In this document: positions 43,857 through 53,672 of the stretch, piece by piece | How positions within the stretch are numbered: position 1 is the first letter of the stretch | Layout: each line of letters starts with the position of its first letter | Source: Pseudomaricurvus sp033283175 | Lineage (GTDB): Bacteria > Pseudomonadota > Gammaproteobacteria > Pseudomonadales > Cellvibrionaceae | Assembly: GCA_033283175.1 (NCBI GenBank) | Contig: JAWMQM010000001.1 | Location: 1,786,783-1,850,782 of the forward strand | Direction: 5' to 3' | DNA length: 64,000 nt | Made by a program: the position numbers and the translations under genes | The notes under the pieces: generated by a model | Told to the model about the DNA's origin: nothing | Seen by the model: the letters and a program-made list of their open reading frames with translations, nothing else | Database searches by the model: none

Positions 43857-44282
43857 GTGAGCAATAACCCCAATGAGATGATCCCGGCGGGATTCGAACC
43901 CTATGACCTGAGCAGCATGCCGTACCTGTCCGGTTTCGGGGATGTGTATGTGCACACCGGTGTCGATCATCTGCTGTTGGGATTGCGGGTGCAGCCCAAC
44001 CACAGCAACTCCCTGGGGGTTGCCCACGGCGGCATGTTGGCCACCATCGTCGATGTTGCCTGTGGTCGTGCCCTGCGACAGCAGTCCGAGACCAACCGGC
44101 CGGTGGTCACCATCAGCCTGGACCTGAAGTACCTCAGCAGCGCCCGGCTGGGCGATTGGCTGGAGGTCCACACCTCGGTGCGCAAGGGTTCCGGCAATAT
44201 TGTCTTCTGTAACTGCGAGGTGCGGGTCGGCGAGAGGGTGGTTATCACCTCTGCCAACGTCTTCAAGTTTATTCGCGCCTGA
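43857..44282 (+). CDS. PaaI-like hotdog-fold thioesterase
   Basis: 141 residues. GTG 43857 is chosen: a strong Shine-Dalgarno (GGAGAGG, 5 bases before) and homology start here, although the frame is open 68 codons further upstream. Hotdog signature: NHSNSLGVAHGGMLATIVDVACGRAL (the HGG motif), then VTISLDLKYLSSARLGDWLEVHTSVRKGSG. Probable acyl-CoA thioesterase. Convergent with the small gene at 44304-45053. Substrate unknown. Confidence 0.88.
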   Translation: MSNNPNEMIPAGFEPYDLSSMPYLSGFGDVYVHTGVDHLLLGLRVQPNHSNSLGVAHGGMLATIVDVACGRALRQQSETNRPVVTISLDLKYLSSARLGDWLEVHTSVRKGSGNIVFCNCEVRVGERVVITSANVFKFIRA

Positions 44283-44303
44283 GTCAGTGCCGCAATGTCG
44301 GCT

Positions 44304-45053
44304 TCAGCCCACCACAATCAGCGGGCAGTCGAGTCGGGCCAGTTGCGGCGCCAGCTCCGCCAGCCAGTGGCGGCGTGACACCACCACATAGTCAAAGCGC
44401 CGCCCGGCCTGTAGCAGGGCTTGTGGCAGCTGTTCCCGGGACAGGTGGTGCAGACTCGTGCCTGCCGGCAGCAAATCTGCCAGCGGGGGTTCCGGCAGCC
44501 GCTCACTGGTGTGCACCAGGCTGACCTGCAGTGCCTGGCCACTGAAGGGCGCCAGCAGCGCGGACAGGGTGTGGCAGAAAGCGGCTCCGGCGCCGTCGAT
44601 TACCAACAGGTGTTTGCCGTTGCGGGCGCTGTTATAGCCGGGGCGATTGTTGTCGTAGATGCACGGGTCGTAGATACAAAAATCGGCTTCGCCCAGATGT
44701 TCGAAGTGAAAATCCCGGCGCCGGCCGCGCATACTGCTGACGCTCCAGTGCAGTGCCAGAGGCTCCGCCCGCTGGGCCAGTCGCTGTTGCAGGCGACGGG
44801 CCATATCACCGAAGCCTGCCAGCAGGGTGAGGGTATCCAGTTGCCGGGGCTGACCGGTAAAGAGGCAGATCTCGCGGCTGAAGGGCAGGCTGGCGGAGTT
44901 GATCAGGTCCGTGTCCTCAATCAGCAGGCCTACCACCGGCAGCTGCAGTTGCGCCGCCATGGCCAGGGCATACTCCAATACGGCGTCGGAAATCCGCGCG
45001 CTGTCTGTGGTAATGACCACGCGGGCTTGGGGGGGCTGTCCTGGACTATTCAT
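44304..45053 (-). CDS. Small stress-protein-like protein beside a Lon-family protease
   Basis: 249 residues. Rossmann-like start RVVITTDSARISDAVLEYALAMAAQLQLPVVGLLIEDTDL and last strand CPLIVVG resemble universal stress proteins, but the ATP-binding G-2x-G-9x-G(S/T) pattern is not seen. A middle domain RRRDFHFEHLGEADFCIYDPCIYDNN is unusual. Its ATG overlaps the TGA of the protease by 4 bases (45050-45053), so they are translationally coupled. Could be an adaptor or partner of the protease (inference). Family not firmly recognised. Confidence 0.65.
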   Translation of the reverse strand: MNSPGQPPQARVVITTDSARISDAVLEYALAMAAQLQLPVVGLLIEDTDLINSASLPFSREICLFTGQPRQLDTLTLLAGFGDMARRLQQRLAQRAEPLALHWSVSSMRGRRRDFHFEHLGEADFCIYDPCIYDNNRPGYNSARNGKHLLVIDGAGAAFCHTLSALLAPFSGQALQVSLVHTSERLPEPPLADLLPAGTSLHHLSREQLPQALLQAGRRFDYVVVSRRHWLAELAPQLARLDCPLIVVG

Positions 45054-47542
45054 TGCGGTTGCCCCGGTGACTCATCGGGGTTATCTCCCCCATTGCCTTC
45101 CCCGTTCCCGTCGTCGTTTTTATCGCAGGAGCGGGCGGATTGGTTGCTGCTCTCCTCACCGTCGTCGTGACGGGCGAATTGCCGCTGCAGCTGTTGCCAG
45201 GTCTCTATGCGGGTTGCGATACGGCCGTTGATGCTGTCCGGCGGGTAGTGGCCGTCGGCATCGGCGTCACCTGTCGCCAGGCCACTTAGTGTGCTCATCA
45301 CGTCATCCACCTGTTCGGCGGTGTAGATGTGAAACTGTCCGGCCGCCACCGCCTCGCGCACGTCACGGCGCAGCATCAGGTGCACCTGGTTGCTGGCGGG
45401 GATAATCACCCCCTGGTCGCCGGTGAGCCCTGCGGCCTGGCAGATATCAAAGAAACCCTCGATCTTTTCGTTCACCCCGCCAATGGCCTGAATCTGGCCG
45501 TGCTGGTTCATGGAGCCGGTGACGGCCAGGTTCTGGGCCAGGGGAATTTCGCCTATGGCGGAGAGCAGGGTGCAGAGTTCGGCGGCGGTAGCGCTGTCGC
45601 CATCCACACCGCCGTAGGACTGCTCAAACACCAGTGTCGCCGCCAGCGGCAGGGGACGGTTGCGGGCAAAGCGGTTGGCCAGGTAGGCGCTGAGGATCAT
45701 CACCCCCTTGGAGTGAATTTCGCCGCCCAGTTTGGCCTCGCGCTCAATGTCGATTACCTTGCCGCTGCCCAGCCGGGCGGTCGCGGTGATGCGCGATGGA
45801 CTGCCGAAGGCCTGGTCCGCCAGTGCAATCACCGTCAGGCCATTGACCTGGGCCACGGCACTGCCACTGGTGGCAATCATGCTGATGCCGCGGGTGATCT
45901 GTTCGTGGTAGAGCTCACGAATGCGGTCGTGGCGGTAACGGCGCTTCTCCAGTGCCTGTTCCACATGTTCCAGGGTGACGCTGGCGCTGCCTGCCTTGCC
46001 GGCCCAGTAATCCGCCTCCTTCAGCACATCGCTGACGAAATCCACCTGCAGGCTGAGCTTGGTGCTGTCGTCGGTCTGGCGCGAGGCCGCTTCAATGATT
46101 CGTGCCACTGCCTCACTGGTGAGGGGCAGAAGATCGTCGTACTGCTGACGGGTGGCGATCATGCGGGCGTAGAGCAACTGGCTGTCGCTGCTGCGGCCGG
46201 TGCTGTGGGCAAAGTCGGCTACCACCTTGAAGAGTTTGCTGAACTCGTTGTCGTAGCGCTTGAGCAGGTAGTAGAGCAGGCGCTCGCCGGTGAGGATCAC
46301 CTTGACGTCGATGGGCATGGACTCTGGTTCCAGCGAGATGGTGCTCACCAGGCTTAACACCTCCTCCAGAGAGGAAATGGTCACATGGCGGGATTTGAGC
46401 GAGCGCTTTAATCCCTCCCAGGCGTACATGTGGGTCAGTACTTTCTGCGCGTCGAGAATCAGGTAGCCGCCGTTGGCGCGGTGCAGGGCCCCGGGTTTGA
46501 TGAGGGTGAAATCGGTGACCAGCGTACCCATGTGGGAGACGTGCTCGATGCGCCCCACCAGGTTTTGGTAGGTGGGATTGTCCTCGGTAATGATCGGCGC
46601 TGTCTGCTGGTGGGTATTGTCCACCAGCAGGTTGACCTGATAGCGGTGAAACCCCTGTGCCCGGTTCTCCACCTGCTCATCGTCGGCAGCTTCACCGTCC
46701 GGCAGGAAATCGTCGGCGTTCTCGGTGGCGTTTTTCTGCACCGCCGCCAGGTAGGCCAGCACATTGTCCTGCTGCTCGTAGCGCTTCTCGATGCTGTCGA
46801 TAAACTGCTCTACCGTCAGCTGGGTGATCTCCTGGTTGAGCTTTTTCAGCTGCCGGCTCACTTCGCGGCGGATCAGTGGCATCTCGCGCACGTGGGCCTG
46901 CAGTTTTTTCTGCATCTCCTCGATCTTTTGCTCAATGGCCTTTTGCTGATCCTCCGGCAGCGTCTCGAACTCCTCGGCGGTGATCACCTTGTCATCCACC
47001 ATGGGTGCCATGGTGTAGCCGGACGGGGTGCGCATCATGGCCACACCGCTCTCCTGTGCCTCATCGGCCAGGGCGCGGAAGTCGCTCTCGTAACGCTCGT
47101 GGGAGCGCGAGCGAATCTCCTCGCGGCGACGCTGGTAATCATCGCTCTGGAAAGCCGCGGGAATGGCGGTGAGCAGGTCTTCCACCAGCTGCTGCATATC
47201 CTTGCGCAGCATCTGGCCCATGCCGGGTGGCAGGCGCAACAGTTGTGGCCGTTGCGGATCGTCGAAGTTGTTGACGTAGCACCAGTCAAACAGCTCAGTG
47301 CGGGGCTGCTCCTGGCGGGACAAAATCTGCTTCACCAGTTCGTGTTTGCCCAGCCCCGGCGCACCCAGCACAAACAGGTTAAAGCCCTCGCGATTGATCT
47401 CCACGCCAAACTCAATGGCTTCCAGCGCCCGCTCCTGTCCCAGGGGGACTCCAAGGGGTTCCAGCTCACTGCTGAGGGTAAAGCCGAAACTCTGTGGGTC
47501 GCAGCTGTTGTAGAGCTGCGCGGCGCTGAGCGGTGTGATCAT
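45050..47542 (-). CDS. Lon-family ATP-dependent protease (LonB/YcbZ-type)
   Basis: About 830 residues from ATG 47542 (MITPLSAAQLYNSC; a longer frame to 47581 has no ribosome site). N-terminal AAA_32 region: Walker A GAPGLGKHELV near residue 73, a long coiled segment (EEFETLPEDQQKAIEQKIEEMQKKLQ) and the GYLILDA Walker-B-like region. Lon protease domain: catalytic Ser in GGVDGDSATAAELCTLLS and Lys in GGVNEKIEGFF, with GGIHS/KGV patch. Lacks the classical Lon N-domain. Probably degrades or refolds specific cytoplasmic substrates; stress-related. Acidic unstructured tail (DDGNGEGNGGDN). Confidence 0.88.
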   Translation of the reverse strand: MITPLSAAQLYNSCDPQSFGFTLSSELEPLGVPLGQERALEAIEFGVEINREGFNLFVLGAPGLGKHELVKQILSRQEQPRTELFDWCYVNNFDDPQRPQLLRLPPGMGQMLRKDMQQLVEDLLTAIPAAFQSDDYQRRREEIRSRSHERYESDFRALADEAQESGVAMMRTPSGYTMAPMVDDKVITAEEFETLPEDQQKAIEQKIEEMQKKLQAHVREMPLIRREVSRQLKKLNQEITQLTVEQFIDSIEKRYEQQDNVLAYLAAVQKNATENADDFLPDGEAADDEQVENRAQGFHRYQVNLLVDNTHQQTAPIITEDNPTYQNLVGRIEHVSHMGTLVTDFTLIKPGALHRANGGYLILDAQKVLTHMYAWEGLKRSLKSRHVTISSLEEVLSLVSTISLEPESMPIDVKVILTGERLLYYLLKRYDNEFSKLFKVVADFAHSTGRSSDSQLLYARMIATRQQYDDLLPLTSEAVARIIEAASRQTDDSTKLSLQVDFVSDVLKEADYWAGKAGSASVTLEHVEQALEKRRYRHDRIRELYHEQITRGISMIATSGSAVAQVNGLTVIALADQAFGSPSRITATARLGSGKVIDIEREAKLGGEIHSKGVMILSAYLANRFARNRPLPLAATLVFEQSYGGVDGDSATAAELCTLLSAIGEIPLAQNLAVTGSMNQHGQIQAIGGVNEKIEGFFDICQAAGLTGDQGVIIPASNQVHLMLRRDVREAVAAGQFHIYTAEQVDDVMSTLSGLATGDADADGHYPPDSINGRIATRIETWQQLQRQFARHDDGEESSNQSARSCDKNDDGNGEGNGGDNPDESPGQPQ

Positions 47543-47645
47543 CCTGCCTGTCCTTGCCTGCGGGCTTTGCCTTTTGAGCATAGGATAAAACCCGGGGACC
47601 CTCTATTGACGGCGGTCAACCCCGGCCGTCATACCGGAGGTGTCG

Positions 47646-49322
47646 TCATCCGTTCAGCGTGACCTCAGACAGCAGCAGACGACAGGGGTGCCGTGCCGAC
47701 AGCAGCAGCTGTTGCTGTGCCGGCAACAGGCGGGTGGCGCTGGCCAGGGGCTCGCCACTGCCGGGGTTGCGGGCGTAGCGGGGGTGGGCGCCGCTGGCCA
47801 CAATCAGGCGCAGGCGGTGGCCGGCCTTGAAGCGCCAGGCGGTGGGCCAGCAGTCGATACGGATACGGCGAGCGCCGTCGGCGTCGGCGGCGGGGTGTCC
47901 GGGGCGCAATCGCAGGTAGCCGTCGCTCACCTGAATGGGGCGGCCCTTGCGATCCACATCGCAGAGACAGACAAAGAAATCGGTGTGCTCGCGGTCGGAG
48001 TGCACGCTCAGCTCCACGCTCACCGGCCCGATGATGTCCAGGTCATGGCTCAGGGTTGAACCGGTAAAGCTGACGCTGTCATCACGGGCTTCCAGCGCCG
48101 ACATATCCCGTACCCTGGAGTGCCCCATGGGGGTGGGACCGTGCATGGAGGGGGTGGGATTGGCCGGGTCATAGGTGTAGCCAACGCTGCCTTCATCGAG
48201 GGTCGAAGCGGAGTGCGAGAGCACCTGACCCTGGCGCAGATAGAGCCGCAGGGGCCTGGCCTCGGGCGGAGGCCAGGCGGGGAACTCCAGCCAGCGTTTG
48301 GCCTGCTGCAGGTAGAGGCGTACCGGCTGGCGATCCGCGCAGGGCGCGCGACCGCTGCCAAGATCGCCGAAAAAACCGATGGCTTCCCGCAGTCCACGCA
48401 CCATGCCGGCGGGTGAAGCGTGGTACCAGGGACCGATGGTAATCCAGACCGCTTTGCCCGCTTGCTGGCGGACGCTGAAATCCTGCAGCTGGTAGGGCAG
48501 GAAGGCATCCTGCCAACCGGCTACCATATTGACCGGCGCCTCCAGGGTGGTGGCTGCCGCGGAATAATCTATGGACTGCCACCACTCATCGTCCGGTTCG
48601 TGACGGATCCACTGTTGCCACCAGGGCACCGTTTTACCGAACGCCTGCTGGTCCAGCTGTGCCAGTGGCAGTTGGTTGTGGAAGGGCTTGAGCCGCTCGG
48701 GCTGCGGGCGCTGCATGCTGTTGAGTGCCTGTGCGCCCACCAGCTGCTGCATCAACTGGGTCCAGCCCAGGGTGCCCTCCAGGGTATAGCCGCCGCCGGC
48801 ACGCAGCTCATTGCCGAAGTTGGAGAGTGTCATCATCAGCAACATGCCCTGCAGCTGTTCACCGCGGCCGGCGGCCATGGCCCACTGCACGTTGCCCAGA
48901 TAGCTGGGGCCGAAGGTGTAGATCTGGCCGCTGTACCAGGGTTGGCGCCGGATCCAGTCGAGGGTATCGGCTCCATCGGCCTGCTCCTGGCGCATGGGAT
49001 CCAGTTGCCCGCCGGAACCGGCGGTGCCGCGCACGCTTTGGGCAATCACCTGCAGGCCGCGCTCGGCCATCAGTGCGGCCATCAAACCGAACATGCCGCC
49101 GCGGCCGTAGCTGCTGCGGATCAGCACCAGGGGCCCCTGAGGTTGGTCGCCACTCCAGTAGTGATCGGTCAGCAGCTCCACGCCATCGCGCATGGCGACA
49201 GGGATATCGGTTTCCAGCTGGATATCGCCGGTCTGCCGTGGTGGCAGGCGCAACAGTTTGCCGGCGAGCCAGCGCAAATAAGGATTAGCGGACATGGCGG
49301 GGGGCGGCCGCGGGCAGGTCAT
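47646..49322 (-). CDS. CocE/NonD-family X-Pro-type hydrolase
   Basis: 558 residues; ATG 49295 is an alternative start. N-terminal alpha/beta-hydrolase domain with RDGVELLTDHYW, VLIRSSYGRGG, and nucleophile elbow TFGPSYLGNVQW (Ser near 142). C-terminal jelly-roll X-Pro dipeptidyl-peptidase domain: GPVSVELSVHSDREHTDFFVCLCDVDRKGR and GHRLRLIVASGAHPRYARN. Acyl or peptide hydrolase such as cocaine esterase-like; substrate unknown. No signal peptide. Confidence 0.88.
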   Translation of the reverse strand: MTCPRPPPAMSANPYLRWLAGKLLRLPPRQTGDIQLETDIPVAMRDGVELLTDHYWSGDQPQGPLVLIRSSYGRGGMFGLMAALMAERGLQVIAQSVRGTAGSGGQLDPMRQEQADGADTLDWIRRQPWYSGQIYTFGPSYLGNVQWAMAAGRGEQLQGMLLMMTLSNFGNELRAGGGYTLEGTLGWTQLMQQLVGAQALNSMQRPQPERLKPFHNQLPLAQLDQQAFGKTVPWWQQWIRHEPDDEWWQSIDYSAAATTLEAPVNMVAGWQDAFLPYQLQDFSVRQQAGKAVWITIGPWYHASPAGMVRGLREAIGFFGDLGSGRAPCADRQPVRLYLQQAKRWLEFPAWPPPEARPLRLYLRQGQVLSHSASTLDEGSVGYTYDPANPTPSMHGPTPMGHSRVRDMSALEARDDSVSFTGSTLSHDLDIIGPVSVELSVHSDREHTDFFVCLCDVDRKGRPIQVSDGYLRLRPGHPAADADGARRIRIDCWPTAWRFKAGHRLRLIVASGAHPRYARNPGSGEPLASATRLLPAQQQLLLSARHPCRLLLSEVTLNG

Positions 49323-49569
49323 GCATGGGGTGATACTCCATTATCGTTTACTGACACGGGCTGCGCCTTCCGGGTGCTTGTGGTTATGGGAATGCGAGGT
49401 GGGTGCTCTGCCGGGATGGGCGTCAGCCATGATGTTACACACTCCGGCATTGTTCAATGCGCCGCAAGGTGGATGTCAATGAAGCGTGCGCATGAGAGAC
49501 CCTGTGAGCCAGGTGGCTGCCGCCGGCGTACCCATGATCGGTTTACTGGTATGGGGTGGGAGATACAAC

Positions 49570-50097
49570 ATGCGGACTTTGAAAGTCATGGTTTTGGGGG
49601 TACTAGCCCTGTTGTGCGGTTGCAGCGCGGTGGTGCCCGGAGATTACGCGGACAATAAGCCCCAGCTGCACCCGGAGACATTTTTTAACGGTAGCCTCAG
49701 CGCCCATGGGGTGATCAAGAATCGCAGCGGCAAGGTGATCCGTTACTTCAATGCCACCATCGACGCCAGCTGGAGTGGCGATACCGGCAGGCTGGAGGAA
49801 TCTTTCCTGTTTGACGATGGCGAAGAGCAGCAGCGTATCTGGACACTCAGGCGCAACGAAGACGGCAGCTATACAGGCACAGCTGGCGACGTGATCGGTC
49901 CGGCGCAGATTGAAGTGGCGGGCAACAGCATGTTTCTCAATTACGTACTGCGCATCCCCTACAACGACAGCACCCTGGATATCCGCGTTGATGACCGCAT
50001 GTACCTGGTGTCGGAGTCGGTGCTGCTGAACGAATCCGACCTCAGCAAATTCGGTATCAACGTGGGTTCCATGTTATTGGTGATCGAAAAGCGCTGA
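49570..50097 (+). CDS. Probable DUF3833-type lipoprotein
   Basis: 175 residues from ATG 49570. Lipobox LALLCGC gives Cys18 as the lipidated residue, so it is probably membrane-attached in the periplasm. The chain LHPETFFNGSLSAHGVIKNRSGKVIRYFNATIDASWSGDTGRLEESFLFDDGEEQQRIW and GPAQIEVAGNSMFLNYVLRIPY... resembles DUF3833, a family of unknown function. ORF extends upstream to 49486 without signal. Next gene (broken) is convergent. Confidence 0.8.
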   Translation: MRTLKVMVLGVLALLCGCSAVVPGDYADNKPQLHPETFFNGSLSAHGVIKNRSGKVIRYFNATIDASWSGDTGRLEESFLFDDGEEQQRIWTLRRNEDGSYTGTAGDVIGPAQIEVAGNSMFLNYVLRIPYNDSTLDIRVDDRMYLVSESVLLNESDLSKFGINVGSMLLVIEKR

Positions 50098-50103
50098 GGC
50101 GGT

Positions 50104-50471
50104 TCAGACCTGTTCGGTGCCGGGTGGGAACCCCTCGTCGGCACTGACCTGCTCGCCCCGCAGCAGGCGTTGCACTATGCCCATGTCGGCGTAGTCGCGC
50201 CATAGCCATCCTTGCCCACCACATCCACCCGCTCGGTAAGCACAGTGTTGCCGTTGCAGGCGAGGTGGCGGATGCGGAAATCAAAGGTATCGGGAAACAT
50301 GTCCCAGACGCCGTCGGGGCCGAAGTGTTGCAGCACAGCGGCTTTGCCGCGGTAGAACTCCAGACCCACGTTCATGAATTCGATATCGCCGGCCAGTAGC
50401 GGTTCGATGGTGCTGAGGTCGCGGTCGCTGACGTTCGCGCAAAATGCGCGCACGATCTGTTCCGGGGTCAT
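50104..50471 (-). pseudogene. Broken limonene-1,2-epoxide hydrolase-like gene
   Basis: Starts MTPEQIVRAFCANVSDRDL and proceeds DIEFMNVGLEFYRG... to RVDVVGKDG, matching the LEH/NTF2-like fold. The expected next part then continues only in another frame: LWRDYADMGIVQRLLRGEQVS ending with a stop at 50104-50106. About 20 residues of the family's region before the WRDY motif are missing, with the switch near 50200-50208. So there is an out-of-frame internal deletion. As written the protein would stop at 50175. Could be a sequence error. Confidence 0.7.
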
Positions 50472-50590
50472 AACCCCTCCTGTCTGCTGAATGGTGTTTG
50501 CAGGGGATTATTGTAGGGGGTGGGGTGGCTGGCGCGAGCGCCAGCGATGCGCAATTCAGGCCGACTTATGGAGCGGGATGGATGGTGTTG

Positions 50591-51391
50591 TCAGCCCAGC
50601 AAAAAGCGCTGTGCCAGCATGGCCGCTACCAGCACCGCCAGCACCGAGAAACTCAACTGCAACATTTTGGCAGGCAGGCGTGGCGCCAGGGCGCGGCCGG
50701 CGACCAGGCCGACAATGGTGGCGCCTATAAACCACCAGCCAGAGACAGGAATCACCGCTCCGTGCCAGAGCGATTGCGCCACCGTGCCGGCCGAGATCAG
50801 TGTGATGACCGCCAGCGAGGTGGCCACCACACTGTGCATACCCAGCAAACTGAAATGACGTATGCCGGGCACAATCAGGAAGCCGCCGCCAACCCCCAGC
50901 AGGCCGCTGGTGAGCCCGGCGCTACCGCCGATGGCGAACACGGTCGTGAAACAGCGCAGGTTCCACTGGAAGCGGCCGGTGTCCTCATCCAGCAGGCAGT
51001 TACCCTGGCTGCCAAGGGGCAGGTTGGTATCCACCGCTGGCTGCAGGGCCTGATGGGTCATGCGGCCGGCGATAAACAGCAGCAGGGCGATAAACACCAC
51101 CATGATCCAGTGGGTGGGCAGTTGGTGTGACAGCCAGATGCCAAGGGGGGCGCAGGCGGTACCTGCCAGCGCCATCAGCAGGGCCGCCCGATAGCGGACG
51201 ATGCCCTGGCGCAGGCCGTCGAGGCTGCCCACCAGGGAGGCGATGCCAATGGCGATCAGCGAGACGGGGGCGGCCTGCTGCAGGCTGAAGCCCAGCCCCA
51301 GCATCAGTGCCGGCACCGCCAGTACCCCGCCACTGCCGGTTAATCCCAGGGCCAGTCCCACTCCGGTGCCGAGCAGTAATTCAGTCAACAT
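50591..51391 (-). CDS. TauE/SafE-family sulfite exporter-like permease
   Basis: 266 residues with seven or eight membrane segments. Two internal repeats (GVGLALGLTGSGGVLAVPALMLGLG and SAGLTSGLLGVGGGFLIVPGIRH) carry the glycine-rich family motif G-x-G-G-(G/V)-x-(L/I)-x-V-P. Likely transports a sulfur-containing or organic anion. Nothing in the surroundings fixes the substrate. Short leader region (51392-51550) between it and the histidine kinase. Confidence 0.87.
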   Translation of the reverse strand: MLTELLLGTGVGLALGLTGSGGVLAVPALMLGLGFSLQQAAPVSLIAIGIASLVGSLDGLRQGIVRYRAALLMALAGTACAPLGIWLSHQLPTHWIMVVFIALLLFIAGRMTHQALQPAVDTNLPLGSQGNCLLDEDTGRFQWNLRCFTTVFAIGGSAGLTSGLLGVGGGFLIVPGIRHFSLLGMHSVVATSLAVITLISAGTVAQSLWHGAVIPVSGWWFIGATIVGLVAGRALAPRLPAKMLQLSFSVLAVLVAAMLAQRFLLG

Positions 51392-51550
51392 GGATGGTAT
51401 GTCTTCTACACAGGTTCTCGGGAGGACTCATTGTGGCGGTAAATATGGCAGTGCCGCAACGAGACTTTGTGGTTGGCTCTGCACTGACGTCTGTTGGCAG
51501 TGCCCCCATCCGTTTACTGCGTGAGGATCTGGGAAGGTGCAACCAATGGA

Positions 51551-53605
51551 TTAGTGGCCGGACTCGCGCTGGTCAAGATAGACGGTGATCTTCTCCTGCA
51601 AGGTATTCAGCTCCACCGGCTTGCCGATAAAGTCGTTGGCGCCGGATTGCAGGTACTCGGCCTTTTCATCTTCCTGGGCGCTGGCGGTCATGGCGATGAT
51701 CCAGGGATGGGTGTCGGAAGCCAGCAGTTTGCGGATGCGGCGGGTGGTGTCGAGCCCGTCCATTCCCGGCATCTGCCGGTCCATTAAAATCAGGTCGTAG
51801 CTGTGGCGGCGCACGGCTTCGATGGCTTCGCCGCCATCGCCGACACAGTCAGCGGCATAGCCGAGACTCTCCAGCATCATACGGGCGATGTCGCGGTTCA
51901 TCTCAACGTCATCCACCACCAGGATGCGCAGGGGCACGGCGGTGGTGGCGCTGGTTATCACCAGTCCGTCTGCGGGCGCTGCGGTGCTGCTGTCGACGAT
52001 CTTCAGTGGCAGGTAAAAGCTGAAGGTAGAGCCCTGGCCCACGGTACTGCTGACGGTGATTTCGCCGCCCATCTGGTGGGTGAGCTGCTGCGAGATGACC
52101 AGCCCCAGGCCGGTGCCGTCGCGGCGGAAATTGACCCCGGTTTCCATCTGCTCAAAGGGCCGGAAGAGGCGCTTGCGCTCGGCTTCGCTGAGGCCGCTGC
52201 CGGTGTCGGTGACGGCGTAGCAGATGTACTGGCCGGCATTGGCCCGCAGTGAACTGACACTGATGGTAATGCTGCCGCGCTCGGTAAATTTGATGGCGTT
52301 GCCGAGCAGGTTGAGCAGGATCTGTTCAACGCGAATCTCGTCCCCCATCAGCGCCTGTGGCAGGTTACCCTGGAAGTGGGTGTAGATCTGCAGCCCTTTG
52401 ACCAGGGCCTCTACCTCCATCAATGCCACACTGTTTTCCACCACTTCGCGGGGATTGTAGGGGGCGTTGGTGAAGCGCATGGCACCGGCATCGATTTTGG
52501 AAAAATCGAGGACGTCATTCACCAGCCGCAACAACAATTTGCTGTTTACCAGAATGCGATTGAGAAGGTCCTTTTGGCGCGGGTCCAGCTGGCTCTGCTC
52601 CAGCAGTTGCGCCACACCAATAATGCCGTTCATGGGGGTGCGGATTTCGTGGCTCATGGCCGCCAGGAAGCGACTGCGGGAGGCGCCTTCGGCGCGGGCC
52701 GCTGCACTGCGTGCCAGCAGGCGGGCGATGCGCATGGCAATGATAGTGAGCAGCAGGCCGGTGACGCCAAGTACCAGCGGGCGCACCCACAGTGGCGTCT
52801 GCCGATCCTGTATGGCCAGTGTCCAGCGGCCGTGGGGCAGCTGGATGGTGGTGAGCATATCGGCGTTGTTAAAAATGGCGCCATCGTCCCAGTAGACCGT
52901 GCTGGTATTGTTTTCGTCCCGCAGGGCAAGGCGGTAATAGGAGGGCACCTCCAGCAGTCGCAGGTCTTCGCGCAGGGAGTCGACCCCTACCAGCAGGGTG
53001 GCAAAGCCCCAGAAATCTGCGGCTACGTCATCCGGCCAGTGCACCTCGTCCCCCAGCTGCAGTCGCGCCCGCAGTGCCTGGCGATCCAGTGTCCCCTTGT
53101 GGGTAAAGATCGCCTTGCGCATGATCAGCGCCTGGCCACCCTGTATCAGCTTGACAGGACCTTCCACCACAATGCTGCGCTTGCGGATGATATCCAGCAT
53201 GCGCAGGCGCTGATCCCGGTCCGACAGCAGATCAAGGCCGAGAGCTGCGTGGTTGCGGCGCAGCTGGGTCATATAGGTGACGACGCCGGCCGGAGCCAGC
53301 TGCAGACTCTGTACGTAGGGATTACTCAGTTCCAGGAATTCGGCGAACTCGAGAAAGCGATCCCCGAATGCGTCGCTGTTGGAGAGTGACTGCTCGGCGT
53401 TGGCTTGTACAAACGCTTCCAGTGCCAGCACCAGGGTTAGGTAGCGCTGCAGTGTGATCTCGATGTTGTCCTTGACGTTCGCCAGCTCGCGGCTCAGCAG
53501 CGCGGTGCGCTGGTCGCGGGAGTGGCTGTAGTCGACAGCGGCAAAAAGGGTTGTCAGTAACAACCCTATCACCGCAATCAGCGGTTGGAGTCTGGGGGTA
53601 TGCAT
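51551..53605 (-). CDS. Hybrid sensor histidine kinase with CHASE domain
   Basis: 684 residues. Membrane segment near 9-24, a periplasmic CHASE-type sensor domain with LELSNPYVQSLQLAPAGVVTYM, a second membrane segment near 272-293, then HisKA with H319 (AMSHEIRTPMNG), HATPase (N-box NLLGNAIKFTE, G-boxes DTGSGLS and GTGLGLVIS), and a C-terminal receiver with phospho-acceptor D609 (LILMDRQMPGMDG) and K in IGKPVELN. CHASE domains sense small extracellular ligands in bacteria and plants. No partner response regulator is adjacent; signal unknown. Phosphorelay through another Hpt is expected. Confidence 0.92.
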   Translation of the reverse strand: MHTPRLQPLIAVIGLLLTTLFAAVDYSHSRDQRTALLSRELANVKDNIEITLQRYLTLVLALEAFVQANAEQSLSNSDAFGDRFLEFAEFLELSNPYVQSLQLAPAGVVTYMTQLRRNHAALGLDLLSDRDQRLRMLDIIRKRSIVVEGPVKLIQGGQALIMRKAIFTHKGTLDRQALRARLQLGDEVHWPDDVAADFWGFATLLVGVDSLREDLRLLEVPSYYRLALRDENNTSTVYWDDGAIFNNADMLTTIQLPHGRWTLAIQDRQTPLWVRPLVLGVTGLLLTIIAMRIARLLARSAAARAEGASRSRFLAAMSHEIRTPMNGIIGVAQLLEQSQLDPRQKDLLNRILVNSKLLLRLVNDVLDFSKIDAGAMRFTNAPYNPREVVENSVALMEVEALVKGLQIYTHFQGNLPQALMGDEIRVEQILLNLLGNAIKFTERGSITISVSSLRANAGQYICYAVTDTGSGLSEAERKRLFRPFEQMETGVNFRRDGTGLGLVISQQLTHQMGGEITVSSTVGQGSTFSFYLPLKIVDSSTAAPADGLVITSATTAVPLRILVVDDVEMNRDIARMMLESLGYAADCVGDGGEAIEAVRRHSYDLILMDRQMPGMDGLDTTRRIRKLLASDTHPWIIAMTASAQEDEKAEYLQSGANDFIGKPVELNTLQEKITVYLDQRESGH

Positions 53606-53672
53606 GGCAGGTTGGCGGTTCCTGTCTCCTGGGGCAGCGGTCCGGGGTTATTGCTTCGCTATTGTACCTGCG

